Notes under the pieces: generated by a model
Databases searched by the model: none
Seen by the model: only the letters and a program-made list of their open reading frames with translations
Told to the model about the DNA's origin: nothing
Assembly: GCF_009917525.1 (NCBI RefSeq)
Contig: NZ_QZDU01000007.1
Location: 62,001 to 126,000, forward strand
Direction: 5' to 3'
From: Acutalibacter sp. 1XD8-36
GTDB taxonomy: Bacteria > Bacillota > Clostridia > Oscillospirales > Acutalibacteraceae
DNA: 64,000 nt
Program-made: the position numbers and the translations under genes
Part shown: positions 51,911 to 60,601 of the stretch, piece by piece
Numbering within the stretch: the stretch's first letter is position 1
Layout: every line of letters starts with the position of its first letter

Positions 51911-52689
51911 AAAGGTATGAGATATCCTTTTCCCAACTGTTTGGGTTTTAGCGGGACAAATGAAGTAATAAAAGAAGTCACTTGATTTTGGTACCAGACT
52001 GGCTTGCAGAAAGGATTAAGGAGAACACGATAAAACGTTTTCGCGTCATAACCTTGTCGGAGCGGTCGGCCCACAAATTGTGTTAGGGTGCTTTCTGGGC
52101 ATTGTTGGTGCATTAACTATGTTTTTGTATTCGTTCATGTTCCAGAAGAAAGGAATGAATGCTGGGGGTTATGTCCAAACATTAAAAGAGCGGCTTTTAC
52201 AATTAACATTATATCAAGGATGAAGTTGTTCGAGTAGGGCGATTTTGAAAATCTTGGAAATCTAGAAAGACTGAAGATAGTATTAGATTCATGTGATGAC
52301 GCACATCTAATCCACTAGCTATATAGGATGCAGGAAAGGAAGGAGTGAATGTGACCCTGTAAGTTGAGGCTATATGGGAATTCTTTTCTAGGAACAAACA
52401 GCCGCATACACTCTGTAGTTTGCTCCAAAGCTGGAAGGACAGAGATTTTATGCTTGATGAGCTTGACAAAGTTTATCTATAGTGGTAAAATATTCTGGGA
52501 TAAAGGACATAGAATCAGACAAAAGAAGTAGTGAAATGATTCGTCATTATCACAACCAAACACGACTATAATGTTTGCTATTTCATTTTTGATACCGACT
52601 TCTGGTTTTCTCGTTGTAAAAAAAGCTTTGCGGTTAGTTTTGTCATATCTTTAAAGATTGTTTGTTTATATTTTCTTTAAACATTTCTT
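51911..52689. other. AT-rich stretch without recognisable genes
   Basis: Only short, unconvincing frames are present on either strand (for example minus-strand 52209-52469 and 51904-52113). The sequence is AT-rich and looks like eroded insertion-sequence or intergenic DNA between the dead IS630 copy and the ABC cassette. Confidence 0.5.
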
Positions 52690-52713
52690 TTTAGTATATG
52701 TACATATACTAAA
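52690..52713. promoter_or_regulatory. Perfect 24-base palindrome upstream of the ABC/ACP cassette
   Basis: The half-site TTTAGTATATGT (52690-52701) is followed directly by its exact reverse complement. It lies about 80 bases before the first permease gene. Its length and symmetry suit a TetR- or PadR-type dimer, though no such regulator is encoded in the cassette. Confidence 0.65.
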
Positions 52714-52793
52714 CACTACCTATAAACCAAACTTTTTTTAACAAGACGCATTCGATTTTATGTTAAGTGTTTTTGATGGGTGATGGTGATATT

Positions 52794-53582
52794 ATGAAAA
52801 AATATTTAATTATAATTCAAAAATCCTTAAAATCGGAATCAGCATACCATTCTGCTGCGATAACAGGAATGACCAGTTCGTTGTTGACATATTTAATTCA
52901 GATTTTTCTTTGGCATGCTCTGTTAGGAGCCGGGACACAGAATCATACTAATTTCTCTGAAATGTTGATTTATGTCCTTGTTAATACTGTGATGATTGAA
53001 CTTACCAAAGGAAACGTGGCTAACATGATTGAGGCATCTATGATTGATGGATCAATTTCAGTGGAATTATTGCGTCCAATCTCTTATAAACTTTTTACTC
53101 TAGCAAATTTATTTGGGAAAAACGTCTACAATGCGGTAATCCGAGCTTTACCAATTATTACGATTAGCTTTTTTTTAATACAGTTTAACTCTTTGCCGGA
53201 TCTTACTCATTTGGCGTTATTCATAATGTCCGCATCTTTGGGAATTATGTTGATGTTTGAAATTACTTATTTTGTTGGTCTATTCGCATTTTGGATTCAG
53301 CGGTGTTGGTTCCTTAGTTGGTATTTAAGCGGCTTTTTAATCTTCTTTGGTGGAACGAAGATTCCGATATGGTTTTATCCTAAATCGCTTGCACAACTAA
53401 GTTATTTGCTTCCTTTTCGCTATATCACGTTTGAACCCATAAATTTTTTTCTTTGTAAAACTACAGTTGAAGATGCATTTTGGCCGTTATTTATTGCAAT
53501 ATTTTGGCTGGCTCTGTTATGTATTTTCGACAGGTTTGTTTGGAGATTTGCATTGAAAAAGCTTTGTATTAATGGAGGATGA
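52794..53582 (+). CDS. ABC-2 family transporter permease (first)
   Basis: A 262-residue membrane protein with six predicted helices, of the ABC-2 type seen in export systems (PF06182-like). It includes MIDGSISVELLRPISYKLF, similar to the D-G-x-x...L-x-R-P signature of the family. I use the ATG at 52794; a GTG at 52767 is in frame. It has low GC and frequent A/T-ending codons, unlike the genes on either side. Together with the next permease and the ATPase it would form one heteromeric exporter. Confidence 0.85.
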   Translation: MKKYLIIIQKSLKSESAYHSAAITGMTSSLLTYLIQIFLWHALLGAGTQNHTNFSEMLIYVLVNTVMIELTKGNVANMIEASMIDGSISVELLRPISYKLFTLANLFGKNVYNAVIRALPIITISFFLIQFNSLPDLTHLALFIMSASLGIMLMFEITYFVGLFAFWIQRCWFLSWYLSGFLIFFGGTKIPIWFYPKSLAQLSYLLPFRYITFEPINFFLCKTTVEDAFWPLFIAIFWLALLCIFDRFVWRFALKKLCINGG

Positions 53583-54405
53583 AAATTCATTTATGGCGAA
53601 ACGCACATTTTTACTTGTTAAATCATTTATGGTGATTGCATTCAAAAGAGAAACTGCTTACCGAGCTACTTTCTTGTCAGGAATTATTGGACAGTGGATT
53701 AGTTATGGAGCAACATTTATATCACTTTATATTTTAGCAACAAACTTTGGACAAGTAGATGGATGGAACGGATCGGAAATAATGGTACTTTATAGTATGT
53801 CTTTACTTTCCTACTCTATAGGAGGAATTTTTCTATTTAATTTTTCAACAGGACTTTCGCGTCGCATTCGTTCTGGCGAGTTTGATGATTCTTTGACAAA
53901 ACCAATTCCCCCTCTAGCACATGCGATTTTATCAAGCGGTTTTAATGTTTGCTACATCAGTCATATTTCAATTTCAATTATGGTTTTTGTTTTTTCCCTC
54001 ATATCCCTAAATTATTCTATGTCATTTGTTAACTGCGTATTTATTATTTTCGCAATCCTTTCTGGGGCCATGATTCAAGCTGCAGCATTTATCGCTTCTT
54101 CGACTATGGCATTTTTTACAGTAGGAAATAACCCTTTAATTGATTTCATCATGTATGATGTCAAGGAATTTACTAATTATCCGCTTGGCATATTTCCAAA
54201 AGGTATTCAATATATTCTGACATTTATTCTTCCGTTTGCAATGATGAATTTTTATCCAGCTTCTACCCTTTTGAATAAATCTTTGCCAGAAGGTTTTCCA
54301 ACATTTCTACCTTATCTTAGTCCCATTATTGGATTAATTGCCTTAAGCTTAAGCGTTTTTCTATGGAATTGGGGATTGTCACATTATAAGAGTACCGGAT
54401 CTTAA
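53572..54405 (+). CDS. ABC-2 family transporter permease (second)
   Basis: A 277-residue membrane protein with six helices, homologous in type to the first permease. It has RRIRSGEFDDSLTKPIPPLAHAI, matching the family's cytoplasmic signature. It overlaps the previous gene by 11 bases. The start may instead be the ATG at 53593, which lies 14 bases after GGAGG. It is AT-rich like its neighbours. Two related permeases plus one ATPase suggest a heterodimeric exporter, as for several lipid, antibiotic or peptide exporters. Confidence 0.85.
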   Translation: MEDENSFMAKRTFLLVKSFMVIAFKRETAYRATFLSGIIGQWISYGATFISLYILATNFGQVDGWNGSEIMVLYSMSLLSYSIGGIFLFNFSTGLSRRIRSGEFDDSLTKPIPPLAHAILSSGFNVCYISHISISIMVFVFSLISLNYSMSFVNCVFIIFAILSGAMIQAAAFIASSTMAFFTVGNNPLIDFIMYDVKEFTNYPLGIFPKGIQYILTFILPFAMMNFYPASTLLNKSLPEGFPTFLPYLSPIIGLIALSLSVFLWNWGLSHYKSTGS

Positions 54406-54424
54406 AGAAATCGAGGTTTTTAAG

Positions 54425-55420
54425 ATGAGCTATATCGTTGTAGATCATTTGTGTAAGGAATATCGAATTGCTCAAACAGAAAAAGGCTTTAGTGGAGCAA
54501 TTAAGTCTTTATTCCATCGAAAGTATACTGTAAAAAAAGCTGTGAATAATATCTCTTTTGTGATAGAGAAGGGAGAAAGTGTTGGATATATTGGCCCTAA
54601 TGGTGCAGGTAAATCTACCACAATAAAAATGCTTTCAGGTATACTGATTCCATCAAGTGGAACCATAACAGTTGGGGGGATTATTCCTTATAATGAACGG
54701 AAAGAAAACGCAAAACATATTGGTGTTGTTTTTGGACAACGATCTCAGTTGTATTGGGATTTGCCGTTATCCGATACTTTGGATTTATATAAATATCTTT
54801 ATCCGATTCCATATACGAGCTTTAAAAAAAATTGTGATTTTTACATAGAACTTTTTGGGTTGAATGAGTTTATGCATCAACCGGTTCGACAATTAAGTTT
54901 GGGACAAAAAATGAAAGCTAATATTGCAATTGCGCTCCTACATGAACCAGATATATTGTACTTAGATGAACCTACGATTGGGCTTGATTTGACGAGCAAA
55001 AAAATTGTACGAGACTCATTAAAAACAATTAATAAATTGAAGCAGACCACGATTATTTTAACCACCCATGACATGGATGACATTGAAGCGGTTTGCGATA
55101 GGCTGATTTTGATTGATCAAGGCGAAAAGTTATTTGATGGTAGCCTAAGAGAATTTAGAACGAAATACGATGATGGGTTAATTTTTAAACTTGAATTTGA
55201 AAAAGGGGCAGCACCGATTTGGCAGAATGATTGTGCATTTGAAATAATCGACCAAAATGACCATCAGTGGATTATTGGCGTTCCCCCTACCCACTCGTCA
55301 AAAGAAGCTATGATTGAATTGATAAATAGGTTTGATCCAATAAATCTGTATGTTTCAGAAAAAAGCATAGAAGAGATTGTGAGAAAAATTTATAGCAGTG
55401 TGCATTTAGAGGATACATAA
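54425..55420 (+). CDS. ABC transporter ATP-binding protein (NatA/daunorubicin-resistance type)
   Basis: A 331-residue ATPase. Walker A is GYIGPNGAGKSTT with Lys63, the signature is RQLSLGQKMKANIA, Walker B is DILYLDEPTIGLD and the switch histidine lies in TTHDMDD. The C-terminal extension of about 90 residues is typical of DrrA/NatA exporters. It starts 20 bases after the second permease and energises the export of the cassette's product. No substrate is indicated by this gene alone; the carrier-protein segment downstream suggests a thioester-linked small molecule or lipid. Confidence 0.92.
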   Translation: MSYIVVDHLCKEYRIAQTEKGFSGAIKSLFHRKYTVKKAVNNISFVIEKGESVGYIGPNGAGKSTTIKMLSGILIPSSGTITVGGIIPYNERKENAKHIGVVFGQRSQLYWDLPLSDTLDLYKYLYPIPYTSFKKNCDFYIELFGLNEFMHQPVRQLSLGQKMKANIAIALLHEPDILYLDEPTIGLDLTSKKIVRDSLKTINKLKQTTIILTTHDMDDIEAVCDRLILIDQGEKLFDGSLREFRTKYDDGLIFKLEFEKGAAPIWQNDCAFEIIDQNDHQWIIGVPPTHSSKEAMIELINRFDPINLYVSEKSIEEIVRKIYSSVHLEDT

Positions 55421-55735
55421 ATGAAACAATTATGTGTTTACACAAAAAGTACTAAAAGATTGCACTTGACCTTGGAGCATTCTTTCGAAAATAACCTAGG
55501 TTTATCCCGCATAAAAGAACTTTATCAAAATCAAAAACTTGATTATGTGTATTTTGGCAATGATTTATGTGAAAATAAAATACCCAGTATCGCTGAAATC
55601 GATGAGATGATTTCTTATTTGGTATGGACTCTATCACTTTCGTTTCTCTTGTTGTTTCCTTGGAAGATGCATTTGACTTTGAATTTCCTGATGACAAACT
55701 TATTATGTCAGAAGCGAATACGATTTCAGGATTAA
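55421..55735 (+). CDS. Small ORF preceding the carrier-protein segment, probably frameshifted
   Basis: A 104-residue frame starting one base after the ATPase stop. Its last 37 or so codons overlap, out of frame, a stretch that clearly encodes an acyl carrier protein, and they are Leu/Phe-rich nonsense. The first 65 residues (to SIAEIDEMISY) could be the true N-terminus of that carrier protein or of a fused protein. A one-base change near 55615 would join them. Whether this is a sequencing error, a programmed frameshift or a dead gene cannot be told. Confidence 0.45.
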   Translation: MKQLCVYTKSTKRLHLTLEHSFENNLGLSRIKELYQNQKLDYVYFGNDLCENKIPSIAEIDEMISYLVWTLSLSFLLLFPWKMHLTLNFLMTNLLCQKRIRFQD

Positions 55736-55785
55736 AGGATATCATCGTTAGCACAAGGCAAAATAATGGGGAGGGAGGTTTGTGA
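55624..55785 (+). CDS. Acyl/peptidyl carrier protein segment
   Basis: A 53-residue frame beginning at the ATG of G-M-D-S-I. The motif MDSITFVSLVVSLEDAF is the phosphopantetheine attachment helix of acyl carrier proteins, with Ser3 of this frame as the modified residue. EFPDDKLIMSEANTISGL then continues the carrier fold. Helix 1 and the loop before the serine are missing in this frame, which has a TGA four codons upstream, so the gene is read here as frameshifted with the ORF at 55421. It overlaps the BtrH-like start by four bases. Confidence 0.65.
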   Translation: MDSITFVSLVVSLEDAFDFEFPDDKLIMSEANTISGLKDIIVSTRQNNGEGGL

Positions 55786-56762
55786 TATATAAAAATCCGA
55801 TTTATGATCCATTTATTTCAACAATCCCAGATGATACCATGATATTTTCAGCTATTGATTCAAAATCAGATTTCTTTAGAAAATTTGTTATGGAAAACTA
55901 TATTAACTTTTATGCGATACATCTAAGATCAAATGATGAAGTTGTATTCCGCTTTGAAAATCTGATTGACTATGAAAGTATATATGGGTTAAAAAGAGTG
56001 TTTCTTCCTGTTGATTTGTTGAAGAGAATGCGAAAAGACATAGATTTCTTTATTAGTCTTATAAGGGATGGGTATTATCTTAGTGTGCCCATTGCGAGAA
56101 GAGTGATTGATTTTTATCAAGATTCATCAAATGCTACTCATCGGATGATGATATATGGCGTTGACCCAGATAAAAAAATGTTTATGTGTAAAGACTTCCA
56201 GGGACATTCTTTCGTTCCATTTGAAATTACATATGAAAGCTTATCCAAAGGAATTGAGTTGTACAGTAACCCAAATTCTCGTGAAAGTGATGGATTATTG
56301 GCATTTAAATTTGATGACAATATTTCACATGAGATTTCATATTCAAAAGTTTATCTTGAATTATTAAAGCTTAAAGATGGCCTCACTGTCGGGAACTTGG
56401 ATTCATATGGAATAGGAGCACTGGATTCATTTTTAAGAAATATAGAATCAACGAATGCTAATAATAGATTATTAGCAAGGTGGTATGAAGTTTCAAACTT
56501 TTTGCGTGAAGCGGCTAAGCTTATGCAACTTCGGTTTGAAATCCTGTGTGACGATTTGAAGATTAATGCAGATGAATCCTCTACTAATATTGTAAGGGAA
56601 GTTTCCGAGTCAACAGAAAAGCTCTTTTTTTTGATTTCCAAATCTTTTTTGTCAAATCGCTTTGATGATACAACAAACAAACAATTTGTAGATCTTTGTG
56701 ATTTATCCCGTAACAGCTTTTTTCGGGTTTCTAGCCTATTTATGAAGCTTATCATAACATAA
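55782..56762 (+). CDS. BtrH-like/C39-like protein, putative acyl-ACP processing
   Basis: A 326-residue protein starting at a GTG with GGGAGG upstream. The middle part has IRDGYYLSVPIARRVIDFYQ and HRMMIYGVDPDKKMFMCKDF, the pattern of BtrH N-terminal domain proteins (a cysteine-protease-like fold that transfers acyl groups from a carrier protein in butirosin synthesis). The C-terminal third is helical. I see no cysteine at the usual N-terminal nucleophile site, so activity is uncertain. Its neighbour is a carrier-protein segment, which fits the family role. The assignment rests on motif memory. Confidence 0.5.
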   Translation: MIYKNPIYDPFISTIPDDTMIFSAIDSKSDFFRKFVMENYINFYAIHLRSNDEVVFRFENLIDYESIYGLKRVFLPVDLLKRMRKDIDFFISLIRDGYYLSVPIARRVIDFYQDSSNATHRMMIYGVDPDKKMFMCKDFQGHSFVPFEITYESLSKGIELYSNPNSRESDGLLAFKFDDNISHEISYSKVYLELLKLKDGLTVGNLDSYGIGALDSFLRNIESTNANNRLLARWYEVSNFLREAAKLMQLRFEILCDDLKINADESSTNIVREVSESTEKLFFLISKSFLSNRFDDTTNKQFVDLCDLSRNSFFRVSSLFMKLIIT

Positions 56763-56812
56763 GCTTCGTATTGAGTACAGAGCGAATGAATTTATTTGCG
56801 TGTTATAGATAC

Positions 56813-57183
56813 TGGAGCGAGAACCGCATCTGCACGGAGAAAGGGCCGTGGTGCGCCGGAGGGAGCCGCACAGTAAAAAAAGAGGAGCTTGCAGGAAAAC
56901 ATACTCCTCCAAATAGAACGGGATTATGAGACAAAAAATTGTAAGGACGAGTGGATTAAAACCAAGTCACCCCAATCGTCTTTAGAGAAAACATTTTCCT
57001 CAAAGGAAAAACATCTTCTCTAAAGACGGTGATGGGGATCTCAATCTGATCCATTCTTCTTTCCGGCTTTTCAATTCCTAATCTTGTTTCTGCTGGCAGG
57101 TCTATCTTTTGTGGACCTGCCTTCTTTGTGGCTCTCGCGGCAGAGTGTGGCTAAAACTCCGTGCAGATGTGGCTCTCGTTCCG
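56813..57183. repeat. Imperfect inverted repeat pair enclosing a hairpin
   Basis: A 26-base segment at 56814-56839 recurs inverted at 57157-57182 with 23 identities. A shorter direct repeat GTGGCTCTCG occurs at 57128 and 57169. The enclosed 320 bases hold no convincing gene. This may be a small non-autonomous insertion or the ends of a decayed one. Confidence 0.5.
56977..57028. other. Long two-tier hairpin
   Basis: CGTCTTTAGAGAA (56977-56989) pairs perfectly with 57016-57028. Inside it, TTTTCCT pairs with AGGAAAA around a three-base loop. No T run of terminator type follows. It lies between the inverted repeats above. Confidence 0.6.
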
Positions 57184-57336
57184 GTATTTACACCTGGATT
57201 GATTCTCTCGCTGGCCACCATCGAGGGGTCCTCGTGCTTTTTCCTTGGGGATTGTGCTGTATTGCTGTTACATTGGTTTACAGGAAAGTTGCTTGCATTA
57301 GAATACCTCCGCGTCAGCGGGTTTTGTTTAATAGTG

Positions 57337-57446
57337 ATTGTGTTTAACCCAACAGACATTTAGCCCCAAAAGAAGCGCTCCAGCTAAACACAATCAAAGT
57401 CAAATCCAAAGGAAATGAGTTAAACACAATAAAATCCATGGAGCGC
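57337..57446. repeat. Three copies of a TTAAACACAAT motif and an inverted repeat before the transposase remnant
   Basis: The motif occurs inverted at 57337-57347 and direct at 57385-57394 (first base differs) and 57420-57430. GCGCTCCA (57375-57382) is inverted at 57439-57446, the latter overlapping the transposase start. These could be transposase-binding or element-end sequences. Confidence 0.5.
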
Positions 57447-58497
57447 CCGCCTACGAATTATCTTGAAAAAGCCCGCCGCCTATGGTATGATAATATCAAA
57501 GAGGTGATACGCATGGAACCTGCCACGACTATCGGCCAGGGCCTAGACGCAACGGACATGGCCGGCTGCCTGCAAGCGCCTGCTCTCGGAGAAAGCCATT
57601 CTGGCCCGCATTATGAAAGAGTGCCTGGAGGAGTTCCGGGATGTGCCAGTAGAGGACATAGAAACCAAGTATATCGAAGGCACGCCAGAAATTGGTGAAA
57701 CGCCGGTTTTGGCGGATGGCACCCCACGAATCAAAGGCGATACCAACGAGGACACTACTATCAGGGAAGGCACAGTGGCTTTCGACATCCGGTTCCGAGC
57801 CATAGCGCCCAGGCTGGACGGCTATATTGAGCTTATCATCAATATTGAGGCGCAGAACGAGTATTACCCCGGCTATCCGCTTATTAAGCGGGAAATATAC
57901 TATTGCAGCAGGCTGATTTCCGCCCAGTACGGTGTAGACTTCCCGCCGGAGCAGTACGGCAAGGTGAAGAAAGTCTACTCCATCTGGATCGGCATGAACC
58001 CGCCCAAGTACCGGGAGAATACCATCAACCGCTACCGCATGGCGGAGGAGCACCTGGTAGGCAAGGCAGAAGAAAAGCCGGAAAATTACGACTTGCTTAC
58101 CACCCTGATGATTTGCCTGGGTGATTCAGACCGCTCAGAGGGCCTACTGAGGATGCTGGATGTGCTGCTGGCAACAGATATTCAGCCACAAATAAAGAAG
58201 AATGTGTTGGAGGACGAGTTTTCCATACCCATATCGCAGAGCTTTGAACAGGAGGTGTCTGGTATGTGTAATCTGAGCAAAGGCGTTTTAGAGAGAGGAT
58301 TAAAAGAGGGCAGAGCAAAAGGCATCGAAGAAGGCATGAAGCAAGGCATAAAGCAAGGGACCCAAGAGAGCCTCCTGCAATCCATCAAGAACCTGATGGA
58401 AACGCTGTCGCTTTCTGTGGACCAGGCGATGGAAGCTCTTAAAATCCCGGTGCACGAGCGGGCCGAGTATGCCCGGATGCTGGAAAATAATTCGTAA
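57438..58497 (+). pseudogene. PD-(D/E)XK nuclease-family transposase, frameshifted
   Basis: The N-terminal frame (57438 to about 57570: MERPPTNYLEKARRLWYDN...) and the main frame (from CKRLLSEKAILARI at about 57571, usable ATG at 57613) belong together but differ by one base, so the gene is frameshifted. The main frame encodes EGTVAFDIRFRAIAP and IINIEAQNEYYPGYPLIKR, the catalytic D and E-x-Q of the family, then KKVYSIWI and a helical tail with KGIEEGMKQGIKQG. Relatives are called Rpn-like or PDDEXK transposases and are common in gut Clostridia. A truncated product from 57613 (294 residues) could still be made. Confidence 0.75.
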
Positions 58498-58512
58498 AAT
58501 TAGTTGCAAAAC

Positions 58513-58545
58513 CGCCTCTGTCCTGTGTAATACAGGATGGAGGCG
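58513..58545 (+). promoter_or_regulatory. Hairpin covering the integrase ribosome-binding site
   Basis: CGCCTCTGTCCTGT (58513-58526) pairs with 58532-58545 through 14 pairs, two of them wobble, around a five-base loop. The GGAGG of the recombinase gene (58539-58543) is inside the right arm, so the folded RNA would block translation. It may also act as a weak terminator for the upstream gene. Confidence 0.7.
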
Positions 58546-58550
58546 ATTTT

Positions 58551-59381
58551 ATGTTAAAACAATTTTCAAAATATCTGCAAAGGCAAGGGAAATCTTCCAG
58601 GACAATTTCTGCATATTGCAGGGTCATGACCCTTTATTTCAAGTGGTGTGAGGAAACTTTTGGTGAGCCGCCCGCTCAGATCTACCGCGCTAATGTGCTG
58701 GAATATATCTCCTATATGCGCAACCTAAAGAATTACAGTCACAAGACAATCAATCATCACCTGTCATCCCTGCGCTGTTACTGCGACTGGCTCATAGAAA
58801 CCGGCCAGCAGACCGAAGCGGCAGTTTTGCCCAGCGACTTCATGAAAGTCCAAACGCAGTACGCCAGCCCCTGTACCGTGACCAAGAAAGATGTGGAGGC
58901 TTTCCGACAGAGAATCCTGGAGAGCGGCAGCAAGCGGGATTATGCCATTGTTACCCTGTGCGCATACACCGGCATCCGGCGTGATGAATGCGTGAACCTC
59001 AAGCTGAGTCAAGTCGATTTGACCTCTAAGGAAATCCGTGTGACTGGTAAAGGTGACAAGCAGCGGCTGGTGTACCTAAACGATAAGACCGTCCACGCCC
59101 TGCGGGAGTACCTGAAGGAACGCCAGTCCGCGAGTCCTTTCCTATTTATAAGCAGGCAGAGCGAGAAACTGACCCCCAGCCGTATCAATCAGATTTTCAA
59201 CAGATATTCAGACACCATCACGCCCCACAAATTACGTCACTTTTTCTGCTCCCATGCTTTGGAAAGCGGATACTCCATCCATGAGGTGGCGAACCAGGCA
59301 GGCCACAGCAATGTGCAGACCACCTTGATTTATGCCAACCCCACCGCCCAGGCCATGAAAGAAAAGGCAAATAAGCTGTGA
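58551..59381 (+). CDS. Tyrosine recombinase (XerC/D-like integrase)
   Basis: A 276-residue site-specific recombinase. The N-terminal SAM-like core-binding domain spans about 1-95. The catalytic domain has Arg143 (TGIRRDE), Lys167 (GKGDKQR), His226 and Arg229 (PHKLRH), His252 (AGHSNVQTT) and the nucleophile Tyr261 (LIYAN), so it is complete. It lacks an extended arm-binding domain, resembling XerD or Tn554-type recombinases more than Tn916 Int. It lies far from the left end and could serve the element or a nested unit. Confidence 0.9.
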   Translation: MLKQFSKYLQRQGKSSRTISAYCRVMTLYFKWCEETFGEPPAQIYRANVLEYISYMRNLKNYSHKTINHHLSSLRCYCDWLIETGQQTEAAVLPSDFMKVQTQYASPCTVTKKDVEAFRQRILESGSKRDYAIVTLCAYTGIRRDECVNLKLSQVDLTSKEIRVTGKGDKQRLVYLNDKTVHALREYLKERQSASPFLFISRQSEKLTPSRINQIFNRYSDTITPHKLRHFFCSHALESGYSIHEVANQAGHSNVQTTLIYANPTAQAMKEKANKL

Positions 59382-59388
59382 GGTACAA

Positions 59389-60195
59389 ATGAGAAAAAAT
59401 ATCATCTTTATAATTATAGTGCTACTTTTGCTCATGGGCTTCGGTGTGGCGGCATGGCAGGTCTACATTCCCATCCAAGAGGATAATGAGAGTGTACAGT
59501 CATATGAAGATTTGCGGAAGCACATACATCAATATAGGGTAACTCCTACTACCCGGCCAGATGTCAGCCAAACATTGGAACTGGAACTGCAGCCAGACTT
59601 TGAACAATCCCAAGAAGATACCACCGAACAGCTACAGGCCGAAATTGACTTTGAAGCTCTGAAAGCAATCAATCCAGAGATTGTCGGCTGGCTCACCATC
59701 GACGGCACCGATATCGACTACCCCATCGCCCAACACGCAGACAACGATTATTATCTGCACCACCTGTTCACCGGCGAGTGGAACAGCTCCGGGTGTATCT
59801 TCCTGGACAACCGGAACAGCCCGGATTTTTCCAACGAGAACAGCATTATCTATGGCCACAACATGGATAACGGCACCATGTTCCAGAATCTTATGCACTA
59901 TAAAAGCCAGGAGTTCTATGAGCGGCACCCCACGGGCAAGCTGATTACGCTGGAGGGCAGCTTTAAGCTGGAGTTTTTTGCCGGGTATGTTGCTAATGTG
60001 GACGATGATGCTTGGCCGACGGATTTTACATCAGAGGAGGAGTTTGCCCAGTGGCTTTTATCTGCAAAAGAGCGTTCTCTGTTTTCAAACTCAGTTGCGC
60101 TGACCGCAAGCGACCGTGTTGTTACTCTTTCTACGTGTAGCTATGAATTCTACAACGCGAGGTTTGTGCTTCTGAGCAAGCTCATACAAAATTGA
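59389..60195 (+). CDS. srtB: Class B sortase
   Basis: A 268-residue membrane-anchored transpeptidase. An N-terminal membrane segment (about 4-24) is followed by a spacer and the sortase beta-barrel. Catalytic residues are His157 (YGHNMDNG), Cys250 (TLSTCSYE) and Arg258 (NARFVLL); the TLSTC context and long helix insert are class B. It would attach proteins to the wall. The only sorting-signal protein in the window is the VPKTG adhesin. Class B enzymes usually prefer NPxTN-like or S/PxTG-like motifs, so a match is plausible but untested. GAGGT precedes the ATG. Confidence 0.92.
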   Translation: MRKNIIFIIIVLLLLMGFGVAAWQVYIPIQEDNESVQSYEDLRKHIHQYRVTPTTRPDVSQTLELELQPDFEQSQEDTTEQLQAEIDFEALKAINPEIVGWLTIDGTDIDYPIAQHADNDYYLHHLFTGEWNSSGCIFLDNRNSPDFSNENSIIYGHNMDNGTMFQNLMHYKSQEFYERHPTGKLITLEGSFKLEFFAGYVANVDDDAWPTDFTSEEEFAQWLLSAKERSLFSNSVALTASDRVVTLSTCSYEFYNARFVLLSKLIQN

Positions 60196-60216
60196 CTTAC
60201 AAAATTTGTTTTCCTA

Positions 60217-60245
60217 TTGCAATTACAATTCAAATATGCTATACT
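60217..60245 (+). promoter_or_regulatory. Promoter of a short transcript
   Basis: TTGCAA (60217-60222), a 17-base spacer and TATACT (60240-60245). ATACTA and TAGTAT around the -10 region also form a small inverted repeat. Confidence 0.6.
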
Positions 60246-60251
60246 ATACAC

Positions 60252-60336
60252 TATAGTATCAAGTTTGTCTTTAGCAAACATAGTTATCCGGGTTATCAAA
60301 GCGTCTTAAAGCCTTGTGCTTTTAGGCGCTTTTTTG
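60252..60336 (+). ncRNA. Predicted small RNA or leader with terminator
   Basis: Between the promoter and a strong terminator lie about 85 bases. A 5' hairpin (GTTTG with CAAAC) is followed by the terminator stem AAGCGTCTTAAAGC with GCTTTTAGGCGCTT (one mismatch) and six T. The layout of promoter, small hairpin and terminator resembles the leader at 25005-25087. Confidence 0.5.
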
Positions 60337-60467
60337 TTTTTTCATAACGGAATCAGAGCATAATGTAAAAACAAGTTATGAAAGGTTATAGCTGGACTGC
60401 CCGGTGGCCCCGAGCCCTACTCTAGCTATATCCTGGGCTTTACAGCAGCGGTTCTTTCCGAAAACAG

Positions 60468-60599
60468 ATGAAAACTGTCCACGGTGTTCGGATTGATAAA
60501 TACGTAGTCGAGAATATTTATTTCTCCGATACAGTGTGGCACCTTCAGCCCTTGGAGAGGGGCTTTAATAACTACTACTCTATAATACAAGGAGAATAA
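60468..60599 (+). CDS. Small ORF of 43 residues, possible remnant
   Basis: ATG 60468 to TAA 60597-60599 encodes a well-mixed peptide (MKTVHGVRIDKYVVENIYFS... to ...YYSIIQGE). The frame just upstream (60382-60471, about 29 codons, IAGLPGGPEPYSSYILGF-like) ends in a TGA that overlaps this ATG. The two may be parts of one decayed gene or a coupled pair. No good ribosome site is present. The ribosome site of the next gene lies in its last codons. Confidence 0.35.
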   Translation: MKTVHGVRIDKYVVENIYFSDTVWHLQPLERGFNNYYSIIQGE

Positions 60600-60601
60600 A
60601 A

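Noticed and set aside
57084-57363. Two overlapping plus-strand frames of 84-87 codons
   Set aside because: They have no ribosome site and odd composition, and they lie within inverted and direct repeats.
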